From an uncultured Caulobacter sp. (GTDB taxonomy: Bacteria > Pseudomonadota > Alphaproteobacteria > Caulobacterales > Caulobacteraceae), in the NCBI GenBank assembly GCA_937991555.1, contig CALKHU010000195.1, positions 1 through 6,830 of the forward strand: 6,830 nucleotides of DNA, read 5' to 3'. This document shows positions 5,523 through 6,830 of the stretch, piece by piece (within the stretch, counting starts at the first letter, position 1; each line of letters begins with the position of its first letter). The position numbers were made by a program, and so were the translations under genes. The notes under the pieces were generated by a model. It was not told where the DNA came from. It did no database searches and saw only the letters and a program-made list of their open reading frames with translations.

Positions 5523-6281
5523 TCAGGCGCACTTCGGCCAGCCGCCCATGTCGAGGTGGAAGTGGTCGTGATGCTCGGCGTTGTAGTCGGGACTGAGCGT
5601 GGTCAGGAACACCTTGCAGCCGCCGTCGCGGACCCTGTGCAGGAACCGGCCCCTGGCCCCGGCGTCCTTCCAGTCGTTCTGCACCGAGATCACCGTGCCG
5701 TCGGCCAGGCGGAAGGCGGCGACGTCGAGGGCGTTGGCGCTGGCGTGCTCGCTGACCGGGGCGTCGTCCTTCCCGTACATCCGGCGGCAGGCGAAGCTGC
5801 CGTAGTGGTCGATGCGGACGACCGCCTGGCCGAACAGGTCGAAGGCCGCCTGCTGGACGACCTGACGTTCCCAGATGCTGACCGCCAGCGCCTGCTTGCA
5901 GGTCATCGGCGCGTCGCTCGGCGCCAGGGGCGCGAGCCCGGCCTCCATCCGCACGGCGTCATGGACGGCGCAGAAGCCGCTGGCGCGGGGCGGGACCTCG
6001 ACGAACTCGACGCCGCCCTGCTGCAGCACCTCGCGGCAGGCGGCGGGATCCGCGCCGGCGCGGGCCGCCTTGACCTTGGTGGCCATGCCGACGGGATCGA
6101 CCAGCGCCAGCGGCTTCCAGGGCAGGTGCTCGCGCGGGATGGCGCGGTTGGCCGTCAGCGCCACGATGGCCACGATGCCCCACATCAGCACGAACCCGAC
6201 CACGCGCGCGGTCAGGGTCTGGCGCCGGGCGTGCCGCTGGATATGCGGCCTGTCGGGATGGGGAACGCGGTAGCCGGCCAT
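5523..6281 (-). CDS. Extensin-like (Extensin-like_C, M15-type) membrane-anchored protein
   Basis: A 252-residue protein with a short arginine- and histidine-rich N-terminus, one membrane segment (about 25-44, ARVVGFVLMWGIVAIVALTA) and an outer domain of the bacterial extensin-like C family. Despite the plant-derived name, this fold resembles peptidase M15/VanY-type zinc peptidases: SEHASANALD (H179, D186) and HHDHFHLD (H240, H242) give a plausible metal site. Six cysteines in the outer part (82, 104, 128, 165, 222, 251) suggest up to three disulfides and a periplasmic location. A cell-wall peptide-trimming role is inferred, not shown. The in-frame ATG at 6338 would add 19 residues, but those codons are much poorer in third-position G/C than the rest and no ribosome binding site precedes it, so ATG 6281-6279 is preferred; its own site is weak too. 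The gene lies between the CMD-like gene and the fucosidase on the same strand. Confidence 0.85.
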   Translation of the reverse strand: MAGYRVPHPDRPHIQRHARRQTLTARVVGFVLMWGIVAIVALTANRAIPREHLPWKPLALVDPVGMATKVKAARAGADPAACREVLQQGGVEFVEVPPRASGFCAVHDAVRMEAGLAPLAPSDAPMTCKQALAVSIWERQVVQQAAFDLFGQAVVRIDHYGSFACRRMYGKDDAPVSEHASANALDVAAFRLADGTVISVQNDWKDAGARGRFLHRVRDGGCKVFLTTLSPDYNAEHHDHFHLDMGGWPKCA

Positions 6282-6324
6282 GGTCTTCGTCGCACCCTGT
6301 CGCGGGGGTGCGTCAGGAAGATGA

Positions 6325-6345
6325 CGGCCGTTAACCATCCGGCCG
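6325..6345. repeat. Inverted repeat CGGCCG-N9-CGGCCG after the CMD-like gene
   Basis: Two copies of the self-complementary CGGCCG flank a nine-base loop (6331-6339), beginning within 10 bases of the CMD-like stop. It may be a 3' hairpin for that gene; no T-run follows. If the extensin-like protein began at the upstream ATG (6338-6336), that start would sit in the loop. Confidence 0.35.
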
Positions 6346-6353
6346 CGGGTCTG

Positions 6354-6830
6354 TCACCCCCGGCGCTGCAGCGACTCGACGATTTTGCCGCCGGTGGGCG
6401 GATCGATGTCGGTCCGTGTCGTTTCCGTGAGCCGCGCCATGGTCATGTAGAAGCCGCAGGTCAGGATGATCTCGACGATCTCCTTGGGGCTGAAGTGCTT
6501 CTGCGCCTCGGCCAGGGCCGCCTCGCTGGCCTTGACGTCCTCGATCACTTCCTTCGCAAAGGCGACGAGCGCCTTTTCCTTCGCGTTGAAGGCCGGGTCG
6601 TCGAAGCGGCGTGCGGCGAGGGCGTCGATCTGGGCCTGGGTGTTGCCGCAGGCCAGCCCGATCGGCACATGCTGGTTCCACTCATATTCGCCGCCCTCCA
6701 GCTCGGCGACCAGCAGGATGACCAGCTCGCGCAGGTCGGCGCCCAGCTGCTGCTTGCTGAGGATCGCGCCGCCGAAACGCAGCGCCGGCTCCATCAGGGT
6801 GTCGGCGTTGGCCAGCATCCGGAAGATGTT
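6354..6830 (-). CDS. Carboxymuconolactone decarboxylase (CMD)-family protein, 5' end outside window
   Basis: An all-helical protein of the AhpD/CMD superfamily. The visible part covers about 158 residues and begins in mid-gene: the four codons before the Met at 6818 read NIFR in frame and match the family pattern (N-L/I-F-R followed by an aliphatic run), so that Met is internal and the true start lies beyond the right edge. Family features are LRELVILLVAELEGGEYEW, NQHVPIGLACG, the central KALVAFAKEV helix and the closing EIVEIILTCGFYMTMARL helix. The AhpD peroxidase CxxC motif is absent: the first helix end reads EYEWNQH, keeping E and H but no cysteine pair, so thiol peroxidase activity is unlikely. 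The substrate is unknown; a lactone or other ring-cleavage product is the family default. It may be the first gene of the minus-strand run seen here. Confidence 0.88.
   Translation of the reverse strand, partial: NIFRMLANADTLMEPALRFGGAILSKQQLGADLRELVILLVAELEGGEYEWNQHVPIGLACGNTQAQIDALAARRFDDPAFNAKEKALVAFAKEVIEDVKASEAALAEAQKHFSPKEIVEIILTCGFYMTMARLTETTRTDIDPPTGGKIVESLQRRG

Noticed and set aside
6354..6818. Complete CMD-like gene starting at ATG 6818
   Set aside because: The codons before it (NIFR) are in frame and fit the family, so the gene continues past the right edge.
1..6830. A new defence or mobile system in the window
   Set aside because: Apart from one ordinary VapBC pair, all genes are familiar metabolic, regulatory or envelope families, with no integrase, repeats or att-like sites.

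Overview
The window is very GC-rich, with G or C at most third codon positions. It is densely packed with short, mostly single-gene units on both strands. Gene content and residue patterns suggest a free-living alphaproteobacterium: an aminotransferase with a GSAGK...TGWKVG lysine site, a DHRS4-like SDR, an extensin-like M15-type protein, and a FitA-like VapBC pair. This placement is inference from protein style, as there is no rRNA or other marker. Both ends of the window cut genes. There is no gene-free stretch over about 300 bases, and I see no tRNA, insertion sequence, CRISPR array or prophage gene.

Left part (1-2654): a GNAT acetyltransferase, cut by the left edge, is divergent from a PLP-dependent class I/II aminotransferase. 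The aminotransferase most likely starts at a TTG behind a strong Shine-Dalgarno site. It converges, with a 32-bp overlap, on an AraC-type regulator. The regulator sits downstream of a VOC (glyoxalase-fold) gene, with the VOC stop and regulator TTG start overlapping in TTGA, so the pair is probably co-translated.

Middle (2655-3473): a 154-bp divergent intergenic region holds an AT-rich patch, a perfect 10-bp palindrome and a second dyad. It leads into a vapB-vapC type II toxin-antitoxin pair that also uses a TTGA stop/start overlap. The vapB start appears to lack a leader and a ribosome binding site.

Right part (3470-6830, all minus strand): reading in the direction of transcription, a carboxymuconolactone decarboxylase-like protein (cut by the right edge), a membrane-anchored extensin-like M15-type protein, a GH29 alpha-L-fucosidase lacking the usual C-terminal domain, and an SDR oxidoreductase with its own strong ribosome binding site and a candidate TetR/PsrA-type operator. 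The SDR and vapC share their convergent stop codons within one CTAG.

The genes do not form one obvious pathway. I found no convincing new multi-gene system. The most informative details are the VapBC control region, the shortened fucosidase and the SDR upstream dyad.
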